Notes: generated by a model from the sequence alone, not told the origin. A DNA stretch of 64,000 bases from Hyphomicrobiales bacterium (GCA_900474095.1 UCOA01000002.1:19225-83224); one strand, 5' to 3'; shown: positions 1 to 9,158, numbered from the stretch's first letter. A program made the numbers and translations.

Positions 1-174
1 GTCGTCACGCAGAAGGTCGGACGGGTGAGAACCTGCAAGCTTGGGAAACGTGGCCTCGAGGCGGAGGCCGAGTGGATCGACGCGCATCGCAAGCTCTTCG
101 AGGCCCGCTTCGAAGCGTTGGACGAAATCATCAGCGAAATGAAACAGGAGGGAAGCGATGACTCAGCAAGTTAA
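1..174 (+). CDS. ArsR-type transcriptional regulator, C-terminal fragment
   Basis: Frame 1 is open from the window edge to TAA at 172-174 and gives 57 residues of a C-terminus. It reads like the end of an ArsR-family winged helix (wing strand VVTQKVGRVRTCKL) followed by a helix rich in Trp, Glu and Arg. The next gene starts inside it (ATG 158), a 17-bp overlap that implies translational coupling. ArsR regulators of this subtype commonly sit directly before an AHSA1/SRPBCC protein, which is what follows, so the family call rests on both the tail sequence and the context. The DNA-binding helices lie outside the window. Confidence 0.7.
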   Translation, partial: VVTQKVGRVRTCKLGKRGLEAEAEWIDAHRKLFEARFEALDEIISEMKQEGSDDSAS

Positions 175-661
175 CAGTGCAGGTGGTGCGAAGAACCGCA
201 CGTCAGTCGAGCGCAGAGGCGATCGCGAACTCGTCGTAACGCGGACATTCAATGCGCCGCCGAGCACCGTTTACAGGGCGTGGAGCCAGCCCGAGCTGTT
301 CCAGCGCTGGTGGGTGCCAAAATCGGTATCCGGCGTTTCGCTCGTGTCGTGCGATATGGACGTCCGTACCGGCGGCAAATATCGGCTGGAATTCGGCTCC
401 GGCGGTTCGGACACCATGGCCTTCTATGGCAAGTATCTCGAGGTGGTGCCGAACGAGCGCATCGTCTGGACCAACGACGAGGGCGAAGAGGGCGCGGTCA
501 CGACCGTGACCTTCGAGGACCAAGGCGGGAGGACACTACTGAATTTCCACGAAGTCTATCCGTCCAAGGAGGCGCTTGAGGAAGCACTACAGGGCTCGGC
601 GGCCGCATTGCCGGAGCAGTTGGAGCAGCTCGACGAACTGCTTTCCAGCATAGGCGAGTAG
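158..661 (+). CDS. SRPBCC (AHSA1-like) domain protein
   Basis: The 167-residue product has an N-terminal tail of about 25 residues and then one START/Bet v1-like AHSA1 fold: a first strand with VVTRTFNAPPSTVYRAW (about 26-42), the WW pair of the RWWVPK segment, a GGKYRLEF strand and a C-terminal amphipathic helix. Such proteins bind hydrophobic ligands in a cavity; the ligand is unknown. The start is set by an AGGAGG ribosome site just before ATG 158, inside the end of the ArsR-type gene. The two form a regulator-plus-ligand-binder operon found in many bacteria. No catalytic residues can be assigned. Confidence 0.85.
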   Translation: MTQQVNSAGGAKNRTSVERRGDRELVVTRTFNAPPSTVYRAWSQPELFQRWWVPKSVSGVSLVSCDMDVRTGGKYRLEFGSGGSDTMAFYGKYLEVVPNERIVWTNDEGEEGAVTTVTFEDQGGRTLLNFHEVYPSKEALEEALQGSAAALPEQLEQLDELLSSIGE

Positions 662-847
662 CGCGGGTCGGGAAACTCGCATTGAGGGAACGTCTGCTCT
701 TGGGTTGGTGACCCCACCGGCCTTTCCGGCCAGAGCGAGGGCGTGTATCCGCCAGACATTCGCCGGTAATTCGAAAAGCACCGAAAGCTACCTTGATCAG
801 GTCAGAGTGTCTTCTCACCAGATTGAAGGCCATGATAAACGGCGCCT

Positions 848-1357
848 ATGGGAATTAAGAACTATCTGATCGAAGGCGGTTCCGGCACTGGAAAAACGTC
901 TGTCGCTATAGAACTGGAGCGGCGGGGGTACCATGTCGTCCATGGTGACCGGGTCTTGGCCTATGTCGGCGACCCCGAGACAGGCCAGGCACTCGCAAGA
1001 CCGCCCAAAGGCGCGGACCGCATCGTTTGGGGATACGCGCACTGGATCTGGCCGGTCGACAAGGTCCGGGCTATTGCTGCCGACACCACCCATCCTGCCA
1101 CCTTCTTCTGTGGCGGCTCGCGCAATTTCCACAAGTTCCTGGACCTATTCGACAAGGTTTTCGTGCTCGACATCGACGTTGAGACGTTGAACCGACGCTT
1201 AGATGGGCGGCCGAACGAGCCGGGCTTCGAGCCGGCCGAGCGGGCGCTGGTACTCCGCTACCATCATACCCGGGAATATCTTCCCGTCGGTATCAATGTC
1301 GACACGGCGGGTACCGTCCCAAGTGTCGTCGACGATATCCTCGCTCAACTCCCCTGA
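848..1357 (+). CDS. Small P-loop nucleotide kinase-like protein
   Basis: This 169-residue protein opens with a Walker A motif at residues 10-17 (GGSGTGKT) directly after the first strand, and shows a later LDID strand that could supply a Walker B-type acid. The size and layout resemble small nucleoside/nucleotide or shikimate-type kinases (AAA_18/AAA_33 group), but the substrate is not recognisable. It stands alone, with about 190 bp of empty DNA before it and no neighbour in the same operon. The P-loop is visible directly; the kinase role is inferred. Confidence 0.7.
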   Translation: MGIKNYLIEGGSGTGKTSVAIELERRGYHVVHGDRVLAYVGDPETGQALARPPKGADRIVWGYAHWIWPVDKVRAIAADTTHPATFFCGGSRNFHKFLDLFDKVFVLDIDVETLNRRLDGRPNEPGFEPAERALVLRYHHTREYLPVGINVDTAGTVPSVVDDILAQLP

Positions 1358-1731
1358 AGCCCTGAAAGTATTGTGAATGGGATGGGAAGCACTCGATTAT
1401 TGCGGGAAAGACGCTGGCCGCCTGAACGGCTCACTGGCGGCACATCCGCTAGACCCATAGAGCGATACGGGGCTCGTATGCTGGAAGGTCAAGTCTTGAT
1501 AAACCAGCTTGAAGTGTCCCATGCCGTCCTCCTGAGTTCCGCCGGAAAAGCAGTTAGGCCAGCGGTTTGGGAAAACAAGAGAATGACCGCACTTGGCGCA
1601 GTTGAGACCTTCAAACCGAAGTGAAGAAGCGACCTTGCGGTGGCCGGCCCGTTGCAAATGGCCGTCGCGCGACTATTTTGTATGCTTCGCCGCCCGCAGT
1701 GGCAGTGGTAGAGAAAAGCCGGGAGCAAGTC
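1358..1731. other. 374-bp stretch without a convincing gene
   Basis: No open frame here has both a good ribosome site and a recognisable product. The minus strand can encode a short cysteine-pair segment (around 1550-1630, LNCAKCGHSLVFP) resembling the first half of small zinc-ribbon proteins, but the expected second Cys pair is absent and the frame runs on into unrelated sequence. It may be a decayed small zinc-ribbon gene. A GGGAG ribosome site for the next gene lies at 1721-1725. Confidence 0.4.
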
Positions 1732-1998
1732 ATGTGCCGAAACATTAAGCCCCTGTTCAATTTTGATCCGCCAGCGACGAACGAGGAGATTCATGATGCC
1801 GCGCTTCAGTTCGTGCGCAAGGTGAGCGGAACAACCAAACCATCGAAACGCAATGAGGCTGCGTTCGAGCGTGCGGTCGACTCGGTCGCTGCTTGCGCCC
1901 GCGAGCTGCTTGATTCGCTGGAGACGTCTCAACCCCCTCGCGATCGCGAGGAAGTAGCCGCAAAGGCGCGGGCGAGAACAGCGGTCCGGTTCGCGTAA
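1732..1998 (+). CDS. DUF2277 family protein
   Basis: The 88-residue product begins MCRNIKPLFNFDPPAT, the hallmark N-terminus of the DUF2277 family, followed by a helical region with the conserved ALQFVRKVSG segment and a charged C-terminus (DREEVAAKARARTAVRF). Length matches the family's usual size of about 85-95 residues. The frame is open further upstream, but the family N-terminus and a GGGAG site six bases before it fix the start at ATG 1732. The function is unknown; the invariant Cys2 is the only residue suggesting chemistry or metal binding. No operon partner is apparent. Confidence 0.85.
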   Translation: MCRNIKPLFNFDPPATNEEIHDAALQFVRKVSGTTKPSKRNEAAFERAVDSVAACARELLDSLETSQPPRDREEVAAKARARTAVRFA

Positions 1999-2723
1999 GT
2001 AAGGGAGTCCTGTCACGGCCGCCGGCTCACCGATGGGGCAGGAAACGCACGAGAGTGTTTGATCTCGATGGGATGCCCGCTTTTGGCGCGAAGCCCGCCG
2101 ACTGAACCACCTCGAAACGGCTGATGGCATTCGCTTCAAAAAACCCCATTTTCATCCCCGTCCATCCCCGCCCTCTTCCCCCGTGCCATACTCTTCCTGT
2201 CCCCCATCGGATACACCGGTTTGCGTTGCCGGCGAGGCGGGGCCGGTGCCCGGACGGTTTGGCGAAACGCGCGCGAAATCCCCGGGGCTGCGTGAAAGGC
2301 GGTTCTCCTCCGGTTCGCAAATGAACCGGGCGTGCCGGGTGGCCACGCCGTCTCTGGACGGTCTAGGGCATGCCCCACCTATTGAAAGGCCTGGCGGATA
2401 AGAGGCCGGGCCGGGGCATTGGAGGCTTCTCCTCACAAGGGAGAAGCGCAGAAGGACCTGAGAAGCGCGGCAAAAGACACTGAAACGGGGCACATCGCGT
2501 GTCATTTATCTATTCTATCTGAGGCACCCGATATGCCCCGGCCGATCCCGCCGACGTTTGTCGCCGGCGAACCTGCAGATGTTTCAAGCCACGGGCGAAA
2601 AAGCCGCCGCGTGAACGGGAAGGCCTGTTCGATGGAGACCACGGTAGAAATCTGTCTGGCTTCCCGGATGCCATTTGATATAGACAGGCTCTCAACGATG
2701 CCACGATCAACAGGGAATGTCTC
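1999..2723. other. 725-bp stretch without a recognisable gene, upstream of gshB
   Basis: This GC-rich stretch has several overlapping short open frames on both strands but none with a known protein signature. I looked for RNase P RNA, tmRNA and SRP RNA signatures and found none. In related genomes gshB usually follows rsmI and yraN, neither of which is here, so a rearrangement next to gshB is likely. The last 200 bp should hold the gshB promoter, but no clear -35/-10 pair was found. Confidence 0.4.
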
Positions 2724-3671
2724 ATGGCGAAACTCGTAAATGTCGCGATCCAGATGGATCATGTCTCGGGCATCAATATCGCTGGCGACAGCACTTTCGC
2801 CATGAGCCTTGAGGCGCAGGCGCGCGGCTACAAGCTCTTCCACTATACACCCAACCAGCTTTCGCTGCGCGACGGCAAGGTCATCGCCACCGTGCAGCCG
2901 ATGACGCTGCGCGACGTCAAGGGCGACCACTACACGCTGGGTGACGCCGAGCGCATCGACCTGTCGACCATGGACGTAGTGCTTCTGCGCCAGGATCCGC
3001 CCTTCGACATGGCCTACATCACCTCGACGCACCTGCTCGAGCGGGTCCATCCTAAGACCTTGGTCGTCAACGATCCCGCCTGGGTGCGCAACTCGCCGGA
3101 AAAGATCTTCGTCACCGAATTTCCCGACCTGATGCCGAAGACGCTGATCACCCGCGACCCTGCGGAAATCGCCAGTTTCCGCGCCGAGATGGGCGATATC
3201 ATCCTGAAACCGCTTTACGGCAATGGCGGCGCCGGCGTCTTTCATTCGACCAGGGACGACCGCAACCTCTCGTCGCTTCTGGAAATGTTCGGCCAGATGT
3301 TCCGCGAGCCGTTCATCGCCCAGGAATATCTGCCGGCCGTGCGCAAGGGCGACAAGCGCATCATCCTCGTCGACGGCGAGCCGGTCGGCGCGATCAACCG
3401 CGTTCCGGCCGAACACGACGCACGCTCCAACATGCATGCCGGCGGCAAGCCGGAGGCGACCGAACTGACCAAGCGGGAAAAGGAAATCTGCGCCCGCATC
3501 GGGCCCGCTCTGCGCGAGCGCGGCTTCCTGCTCGTCGGCATCGATGTGATCGGCGACGTCATGACCGAGATCAACGTCACATCACCGACCGGCATCCGTG
3601 AAGTGAAGAAATTCGGCGGCGCTGATATCGCCGCCCTGCTTTGGGAGGCGATCGAACGTAAGCGCGCCTGA
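2724..3671 (+). CDS. gshB: Glutathione synthetase
   Basis: GshB joins glycine to gamma-glutamylcysteine using ATP, the last step of cytoplasmic glutathione synthesis. The 315-residue length matches the bacterial family. An N-terminal domain with the [12 protein letters not shown] segment is followed by the ATP-grasp fold: [12 protein letters not shown] glycine-rich loop, [23 protein letters not shown], and the metal-binding C-terminal [13 protein letters not shown]. It starts at ATG 2724 and is followed 247 bp later by comM on the same strand, a gene pairing common in rhizobia. The usual upstream partners rsmI and yraN are missing. Confidence 0.97.
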   Translation: MAKLVNVAIQMDHVSGINIAGDSTFAMSLEAQARGYKLFHYTPNQLSLRDGKVIATVQPMTLRDVKGDHYTLGDAERIDLSTMDVVLLRQDPPFDMAYITSTHLLERVHPKTLVVNDPAWVRNSPEKIFVTEFPDLMPKTLITRDPAEIASFRAEMGDIILKPLYGNGGAGVFHSTRDDRNLSSLLEMFGQMFREPFIAQEYLPAVRKGDKRIILVDGEPVGAINRVPAEHDARSNMHAGGKPEATELTKREKEICARIGPALRERGFLLVGIDVIGDVMTEINVTSPTGIREVKKFGGADIAALLWEAIERKRA

Positions 3672-3789
3672 TGCAACAGCCGAGGCGTTCACCTGCCCGG
3701 CTGCACATGGCTACAACCCGATTTCAGCCCATGGATGTTCACGGTTGTTCCGCTTCGTTCGCAAAATACAACCTGTTACAACCTAGGCG

Positions 3790-3822
3790 ATTATCGTCTT
3801 CGAAGATGTTCGATAATTGTTC
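3790..3822 (+). promoter_or_regulatory. LexA (SOS) box upstream of comM, with nested palindrome
   Basis: A perfect GTTC-N7-GTTC direct repeat lies at 3808-3822, 97 bp before the comM start. This is the LexA operator form of alphaproteobacteria. It overlaps an inverted repeat, ATTATCG at 3790-3796 with CGATAAT at 3811-3817, which encloses the palindrome TCTTCGAAGA at 3797-3806. comM homologues are known members of alphaproteobacterial SOS regulons, which strengthens the reading. Binding itself is inferred. Confidence 0.75.
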
Positions 3823-3918
3823 TTGTTTTATTCCGTTATTCGTGCAAGATTTTCCATTGCAACCGGTGAAGGTTGTGGTGGCAGGGATTGAGCCTGCCTC
3901 GCGGCAAGAGGGGCAATC

Positions 3919-5451
3919 ATGGTCGCGCGTGTCAGTACGGTTGCATTTCAGGGCATAGAAGGCGTGCCGGTCGACGTCCAGGTGATGGTGGCGCCCGGAA
4001 AAGTTGGCATGCAGATCGTCGGGCTCCCGGACAAGGCCGTGGCGGAAAGCCGGGAACGCGTCCAGGCGGCGCTGCATGCCTCTGGGCTGTCGCTGCCCGC
4101 CAAGAAAGTCACCGTCAACCTCGCTCCGGCCGACCTGCCAAAGGAAGGCAGCCACTTCGATCTTCCCATCGCGCTCGGGCTGATGGCGGCGCTTGGCGCC
4201 ATTCCCGCGGACGCGCTGGGCGGCTACGTCGTCATCGGTGAACTTAATCTCGACGGCACGATCGCTGCCGTCGCCGGCGCGCTCCCCGCCGCGATCGGCG
4301 CCAACGGTCAAGGCAAGGGGCTGATCTGCCCGTCCGACAGCGGTGCGGAAGCGGCCTGGGCCGGCAGCGAAATCGATATCCTGGCGCCGCGCAGCCTGAT
4401 CGCGCTCGCCAATCATTTTCGTGGAACCCAGGTTCTCTCCCGCCCGGAGCCGGCGGTGCGCGCAAGTGCTGCCAACATGCCGGATCTCGCCGACATCAAA
4501 GGCCAGGAAAGCGCCAAGCGGGCGCTGGAGGTGGCCGCGGCCGGGAACCACAATCTCCTCATGGTCGGTCCTCCCGGCTCGGGGAAGTCGATGCTTGCCG
4601 CCCGCCTGCCCTCGATCCTGCCGCCGCTCTCTCCCGCCGAACTGCTCGAAGTCTCGATGATCCACTCGATCGCCGGGCAACTGCCGGGCGGCAAGCTGTC
4701 AGACCGCCGGCCGTTCCGCACACCGCACCATTCGGCGACGATGGCCGCAATGATCGGCGGCGGATTGCGCGCCAGACCGGGCGAAGCCTCACTTGCGCAT
4801 AACGGTGTGCTCTTTCTTGATGAGTTTCCGGAGTTTACCCCGCAGGTGCTCGATGCGCTGCGCCAGCCGCTCGAAACATCGGAATGCATCATCGCCCGGG
4901 CCAATCACCGCGTCAGCTATCCCGCCGCCATCCAGCTGGTCGCCGCCATGAACCCATGCCGCTGCGGCATGGCGGGTGAACCGGGGCATACCTGTGCCCG
5001 CGGCCCGCGTTGCCTTTCCGATTATCAGGGACGCATTTCCGGCCCGTTGATGGACCGGATCGATATTCGTATCGATGTCCCCTCCGTCTCCGCCGCCGAC
5101 CTCATCCGCCCGGCACCGGCCGAGCCGAGCGCCGTCGTCGCAAGGCGCGTCGCCCGCGCCCGCGAAATCCAGGCGGATCGCTTCATCGCCTTCAGCATGC
5201 CAGAAATCCTTTCGAACGCGCGCTGCTCGACGGCAATGATCGAGAAGATGGCTGAGCCGGATGCCGGCGGCCTGCAATTGTTGCGTGACGCTGCGGAAAA
5301 GATGAAGTTTTCGGCGCGCGGCTATCACCGCGTCCTGAAAGTCGCCCGCACGCTGGCTGATCTCGACGAAAAGCTGACGGTCGGGCGTATCCACCTGGCC
5401 GAGGCGATTTCCTACCGCATTGCCGGGGAACGGTTGACCGCCGCGGCATGA
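3919..5451 (+). CDS. comM: YifB/ComM family Mg-chelatase-like AAA+ ATPase
   Basis: ComM is a hexameric AAA+ helicase that promotes branch migration during integration of incoming DNA. The 510-residue protein has the N-terminal ChlI-like domain (residues 1-170), Walker A VGPPGSGKS at about 216-224, Walker B GVLFLDEFPEF near 300, a Cys-rich insert (CRCGMAGEPGHTCARGPRC) and the C-terminal Mg_chelatase_C helices. ATG 3919 begins the conserved MVARVSTVAFQG start. A LexA box about 100 bp upstream suggests damage induction. It ends just before a strong dispersed hairpin element at 5457. Confidence 0.93.
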   Translation: MVARVSTVAFQGIEGVPVDVQVMVAPGKVGMQIVGLPDKAVAESRERVQAALHASGLSLPAKKVTVNLAPADLPKEGSHFDLPIALGLMAALGAIPADALGGYVVIGELNLDGTIAAVAGALPAAIGANGQGKGLICPSDSGAEAAWAGSEIDILAPRSLIALANHFRGTQVLSRPEPAVRASAANMPDLADIKGQESAKRALEVAAAGNHNLLMVGPPGSGKSMLAARLPSILPPLSPAELLEVSMIHSIAGQLPGGKLSDRRPFRTPHHSATMAAMIGGGLRARPGEASLAHNGVLFLDEFPEFTPQVLDALRQPLETSECIIARANHRVSYPAAIQLVAAMNPCRCGMAGEPGHTCARGPRCLSDYQGRISGPLMDRIDIRIDVPSVSAADLIRPAPAEPSAVVARRVARAREIQADRFIAFSMPEILSNARCSTAMIEKMAEPDAGGLQLLRDAAEKMKFSARGYHRVLKVARTLADLDEKLTVGRIHLAEAISYRIAGERLTAAA

Positions 5452-5456
5452 ACCGC

Positions 5457-5567
5457 CTACAGCGCCGCGCGTCAAACCTGACGCGCAAAGGACGCTGTAG
5501 CACTTTGAAACTGCTGCCTAATTTTATACTTAATCGATTCCTATTTAAGGAATTATGCAGTAGGCAG
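5457..5567. repeat. Dispersed rhizobial two-hairpin intergenic element
   Basis: Two consecutive stem-loops fill the gap between the convergent comM and VOC genes. The first has outer arms CTACAGCG (5457-5464) and CGCTGTAG (5493-5500) around inner arms GCGCGTCA and TGACGCGC. The second pairs CTGCCTA (5514-5520) with TAGGCAG (5561-5567) and contains a CTTAA/TTAAG inner pair. The layout and sequence match an element I recognise from many intergenic sites in Rhizobium-group genomes. It could act as a bidirectional terminator. Confidence 0.7.
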
Positions 5568-5581
5568 ACGCTGGCGAGGCC

Positions 5582-5973
5582 TTATCCGGCTGTATTGAAT
5601 ACAGCTTCGATCCGGTGACCGTCGGGGTCGATGACGAAGGCGGCATAGTAATTTGGCCCATAGTCGGGTCGCAGCCCAGCGCCGCCGTTGTCTATGCCAC
5701 CATGCGCGAGCGCCGCGCGATGGAATGCGGCAACAGCCAAACGATCGGGCGCAGCGAAGGCGAGGTGAAAGCCGGGGCGACGTGAACTGTCGGAGAGGGA
5801 TTTCAGCGCGAGCTTGTCGTCGCCACCGGGCAGTCCATAGCCCACAGCCTGATCGGATTCACCCGGGTCCAGATCGTCCCACACGCGGACATAGCCAAGC
5901 GGTCCGAGTGCAGCGTCATAAACGCCACTGCGCGACCGATGTCGGCAACGCCGAACGAAACGTGATGAAGCAT
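5582..5973 (-). pseudogene. VOC (glyoxalase/bleomycin resistance) family protein, frameshifted
   Basis: Translation from ATG 5973 gives MLHHVSFGVADIGRAVAF, the first strand of a VOC domain, and then loses homology. The frame one base away continues with YDAALGPLGYVRVW and a full VOC domain ending near GHRIEAVFNTAG at TAA 5582. Restoring one T in the run read as AAA on the plus strand near 5920-5922 (GTTTAT to GTTTTAT) rejoins the two into a normal protein of about 130 residues. The conserved metal-ligand regions (His3/His4 end and the C-terminal Glu) both survive. This is either a recent pseudogene or a homopolymer sequencing error. Confidence 0.85.
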
Positions 5974-6050
5974 GTCGCACTCCTCGTTAGAGCGGCGGGC
6001 AGAACTGCCGCCCGTCGCTTTGGCCGTCATACAAGCAAAACCCCGCGGGA

Positions 6051-7019
<969 letters not shown>

Positions 7020-7047
7020 GGTGTTCTCCCTTTTGCCAAGTTGTGAG

Positions 7048-7106
7048 GGACAATAGGATCAAACCAACCCGCTTGCCAGAGGTCTATTGTCCAACCGTTT
7101 GATCCT
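7048..7106. promoter_or_regulatory. Interleaved inverted-repeat array upstream of cysK
   Basis: Two perfect inverted repeats interlock in the order A-B-A'-B': GGACAATAG (7048-7056) with CTATTGTCC (7084-7092), and AGGATCAAAC (7055-7064) with GTTTGATCCT (7097-7106). The half sites resemble each other (TTG followed by TCC), so this may be four copies of one operator half-site, or a pseudoknot-capable leader RNA. It lies 29-87 bp before the cysK start. No regulator gene is adjacent. Confidence 0.6.
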
Positions 7107-7152
7107 CATTGGAAAAAACTGTTGCGTAACCGCCGGTTGCCGAATGATTATT

Positions 7153-7770
7153 TCAGGCCGCTCGCGTCGCGATGTAGGCGGCGGTGGTGCCGAGAATACC
7201 GGCAGCCATCCGGTTCAGCGATTTCAGCGCACGAGGTTGTTTGAGAAGCAGCCTGGCGCGCGAGGCGAGCAGGATATAGGGGATCAGAACCGCCATCAGG
7301 ACGAGGAAGGTCGAGCCGGCAAGGATGGCATATTCGTTGAGGCCGATCGCATGCAGATCGATCAGCGTCGGCACGAGGGCCACATAGAACAGCATGGTCT
7401 TCGGGTTGCCGAGCGTGACCAGCAGTCCGGACAGGAAGGACAGGCCCATGCTCGCGCTTTTCTTCGCCTGGATATCCTGCGGCAAAAACCCGGCGGTCCA
7501 GAGCTTGTAGGCGATATAGGCGAGATAGAGGGCGCCGAGGATCTTGATGACCAGGAAAGCCGTGGTGAAGGTTTGCGCCACGAAGGCAAGGCCGAGGATG
7601 ACGGCCGTCAGATAAATGAGGTCGCCGAGCACGAGGCCGAGCCCCATGTAGAATGTGTCGCGAAACCCTGAACCAAGCGCACGCGCGACGATCGCCGTCA
7701 TGCCCGGACCGGGAATCGCCGCCGCGATGAAGAGGGCAGTGCAATAGGCGAAAAGGGTGGCGAGGCTCAT
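7153..7770 (-). CDS. LysE family translocator (amino-acid exporter)
   Basis: The 205-residue membrane protein has the LysE/RhtB architecture of six hydrophobic segments, with the conserved IPGPGMTAIVARAL motif near the N-terminus and the central SGLLVTLGNPKTMLFY signature. These proteins export amino acids or related metabolites through the inner membrane; the substrate is unknown. The frame is open to 7800, but a GGAG site five bases before ATG 7770 and the hydrophobic start MSLATLFAYC favour that start. A second LysE-type gene is read divergently from 7918. Confidence 0.88.
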   Translation of the reverse strand: MSLATLFAYCTALFIAAAIPGPGMTAIVARALGSGFRDTFYMGLGLVLGDLIYLTAVILGLAFVAQTFTTAFLVIKILGALYLAYIAYKLWTAGFLPQDIQAKKSASMGLSFLSGLLVTLGNPKTMLFYVALVPTLIDLHAIGLNEYAILAGSTFLVLMAVLIPYILLASRARLLLKQPRALKSLNRMAAGILGTTAAYIATRAA

Positions 7771-7917
7771 TGTCGCTCCGGAATTTGCGAGCGCGAACAT
7801 TTAGCTGTTTTTCTTGAACCGGGCAATGTGGCTGCATTGATCGAAGCGGCTGTTCCGGCTAATGCATTGCTGCGGCACAAACCTTTGCCTTACACCGCCC
7901 GAAAATGGAGGCCGTTC

Positions 7918-8550
7918 ATGCCTGGAACCGCAAGCCTGGCCGCGTTTGCCCTTGTCGCACTTGGCATGGTGCTGACGCCCGGTCCGAACATGATCTATCT
8001 GATCTCCCGCTCGCTCTGTCAGGGGCCGGTAGCGGGATTGGTCTCGCTCACCGGCGTCGGCCTCGGCTTTCTGGTGTATATGCTCTCAGCCGCCTTCGGC
8101 ATCACCGCGCTGTTGCTGGCGGTACCCTATGCGTATGATGCTCTGCGGTTTGCCGGCGCGCTTTATCTCCTCTATCTCGCATGGCAGGCACTGCGTCCCC
8201 GCGGGCGCTCGGCTTTTGAAGTTCGCAACCTGCCGGCAGACAGTCCGCGCCGCCTGTTTCTCATGGGCTTTGCCACAAGCCTGTTGAACCCGAAGATCGC
8301 CGTTCTCTACCTGTCGCTGTTGCCGCAGTTCATCGATCCGGCCCTGGGGCAGGTCTTTTCCCAGTCCGTCGTTCTCGGGACGATCCAGATTTTCACCAGC
8401 CTCTCCGTCAATGCGCTGATCGTCCTGACGGCAAGCTCCATCGCCACCTTCTTCGCCGGCCGACCGGCCTGGCTTTCCCTGCAGCGCTGGCTGATGGGCG
8501 GCGTGCTCGGCGCGCTTGCCCTTCGCATGGCGATGGAAAGCCGCCGCTGA
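7918..8550 (+). CDS. LysE family translocator (RhtB-like)
   Basis: This 210-residue integral membrane protein carries the LysE/RhtB motif TPGPNMIYLISRSL in the first membrane segment and FATSLLNPKIAVLYLSLLPQF in the middle. Six hydrophobic segments fit the family. GGAGG at 7907-7911 places the start at ATG 7918 rather than further upstream where the frame is also open. It is divergent from another LysE-type gene and 40 bp before an isochorismatase-type hydrolase on the same strand, possibly an operon. It shares only family-level similarity with its divergent neighbour, so they are not a tandem duplication. Confidence 0.88.
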   Translation: MPGTASLAAFALVALGMVLTPGPNMIYLISRSLCQGPVAGLVSLTGVGLGFLVYMLSAAFGITALLLAVPYAYDALRFAGALYLLYLAWQALRPRGRSAFEVRNLPADSPRRLFLMGFATSLLNPKIAVLYLSLLPQFIDPALGQVFSQSVVLGTIQIFTSLSVNALIVLTASSIATFFAGRPAWLSLQRWLMGGVLGALALRMAMESRR

Positions 8551-8590
8551 GACGGTTTTTCTTTCCTCCCAACCAAGACTTGAGCATGCC

Positions 8591-9148
8591 ATGACAACAG
8601 CACTTCTTATCATCGACGTTCAGAACGCCATCCTCGAGGGCGAAGGCACACCAGAGCGCCAGCCTGTCATAGACGCGGCCCTCAACGAGACCGTGGGCCG
8701 GCTGCAGTCGATCCAGGCCCGCGCGCGTGCCGCCCATGTCCCGGTCATTCTCGTGCAGCATGACGGTGGCCCCGGAGACCCGCTCGCGCGCTCGTCCAAG
8801 GGCTGGGGCCTGCGCCATGAAATTGCACCGTTGCTCGGCGAGACCGTCGTTCACAAGACAAGCTGTGACAGCTTCTTCCAGACAGACCTGCAGGACGAGT
8901 TAACGAAACGCTCGATCAGCCATCTGGTCATTGGCGGATGCATGACGCAGTTCTGCGTCGACACGACGGTCCGCCGCGCCGTCTCGCTCGGCTACGATGT
9001 CACGCTTCTGTCCGATGGCCACGCGACGGGCGACATGGGCGAACTGACATTCCCGCAGATCATCGCCCACCACAACGCGCTGCTTAGCGGATTCAATGCC
9101 GGAGCGCATGGCGTCGAACTGCGCCGTTCCGGCGAGATCACTTTCTGA
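8591..9148 (+). CDS. Cysteine hydrolase of the isochorismatase family
   Basis: The 185-residue protein has the isochorismatase fold with its full catalytic triad: Asp9 in ALLIIDVQNA, Lys89 in VVHKTSCDSF, and Cys122 in GGCMTQFCVDTTVRR. The family contains nicotinamidases, ureidoacrylate and carbamoyl hydrolases and others; the exact substrate cannot be told from sequence. ATG 8591 begins the conserved first strand. It lies 40 bp after the LysE-type transporter and may be cotranscribed with it, which would link an amide or amino-acid derivative to export. Confidence 0.88.
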   Translation: MTTALLIIDVQNAILEGEGTPERQPVIDAALNETVGRLQSIQARARAAHVPVILVQHDGGPGDPLARSSKGWGLRHEIAPLLGETVVHKTSCDSFFQTDLQDELTKRSISHLVIGGCMTQFCVDTTVRRAVSLGYDVTLLSDGHATGDMGELTFPQIIAHHNALLSGFNAGAHGVELRRSGEITF

Positions 9149-9158
9149 AGATAAGATC

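Noticed and set aside
1489..2139. 216-codon minus-strand frame across the DUF2277 gene
   Set aside because: Covers the well-supported DUF2277 gene on the other strand and has no recognisable domain.
2140..2420. RNase P RNA, tmRNA or SRP RNA in the gap before gshB
   Set aside because: None of the conserved cores of these RNAs could be found on either strand.
2533..2739. Short plus-strand frame ending inside gshB
   Set aside because: Overlaps the gshB start in another frame and shows no known protein signature.
3743..3756. GTTC-N6-GTTC as a second LexA box before comM
   Set aside because: Spacer is six, not seven, bases; LexA repeats in this group need N7.
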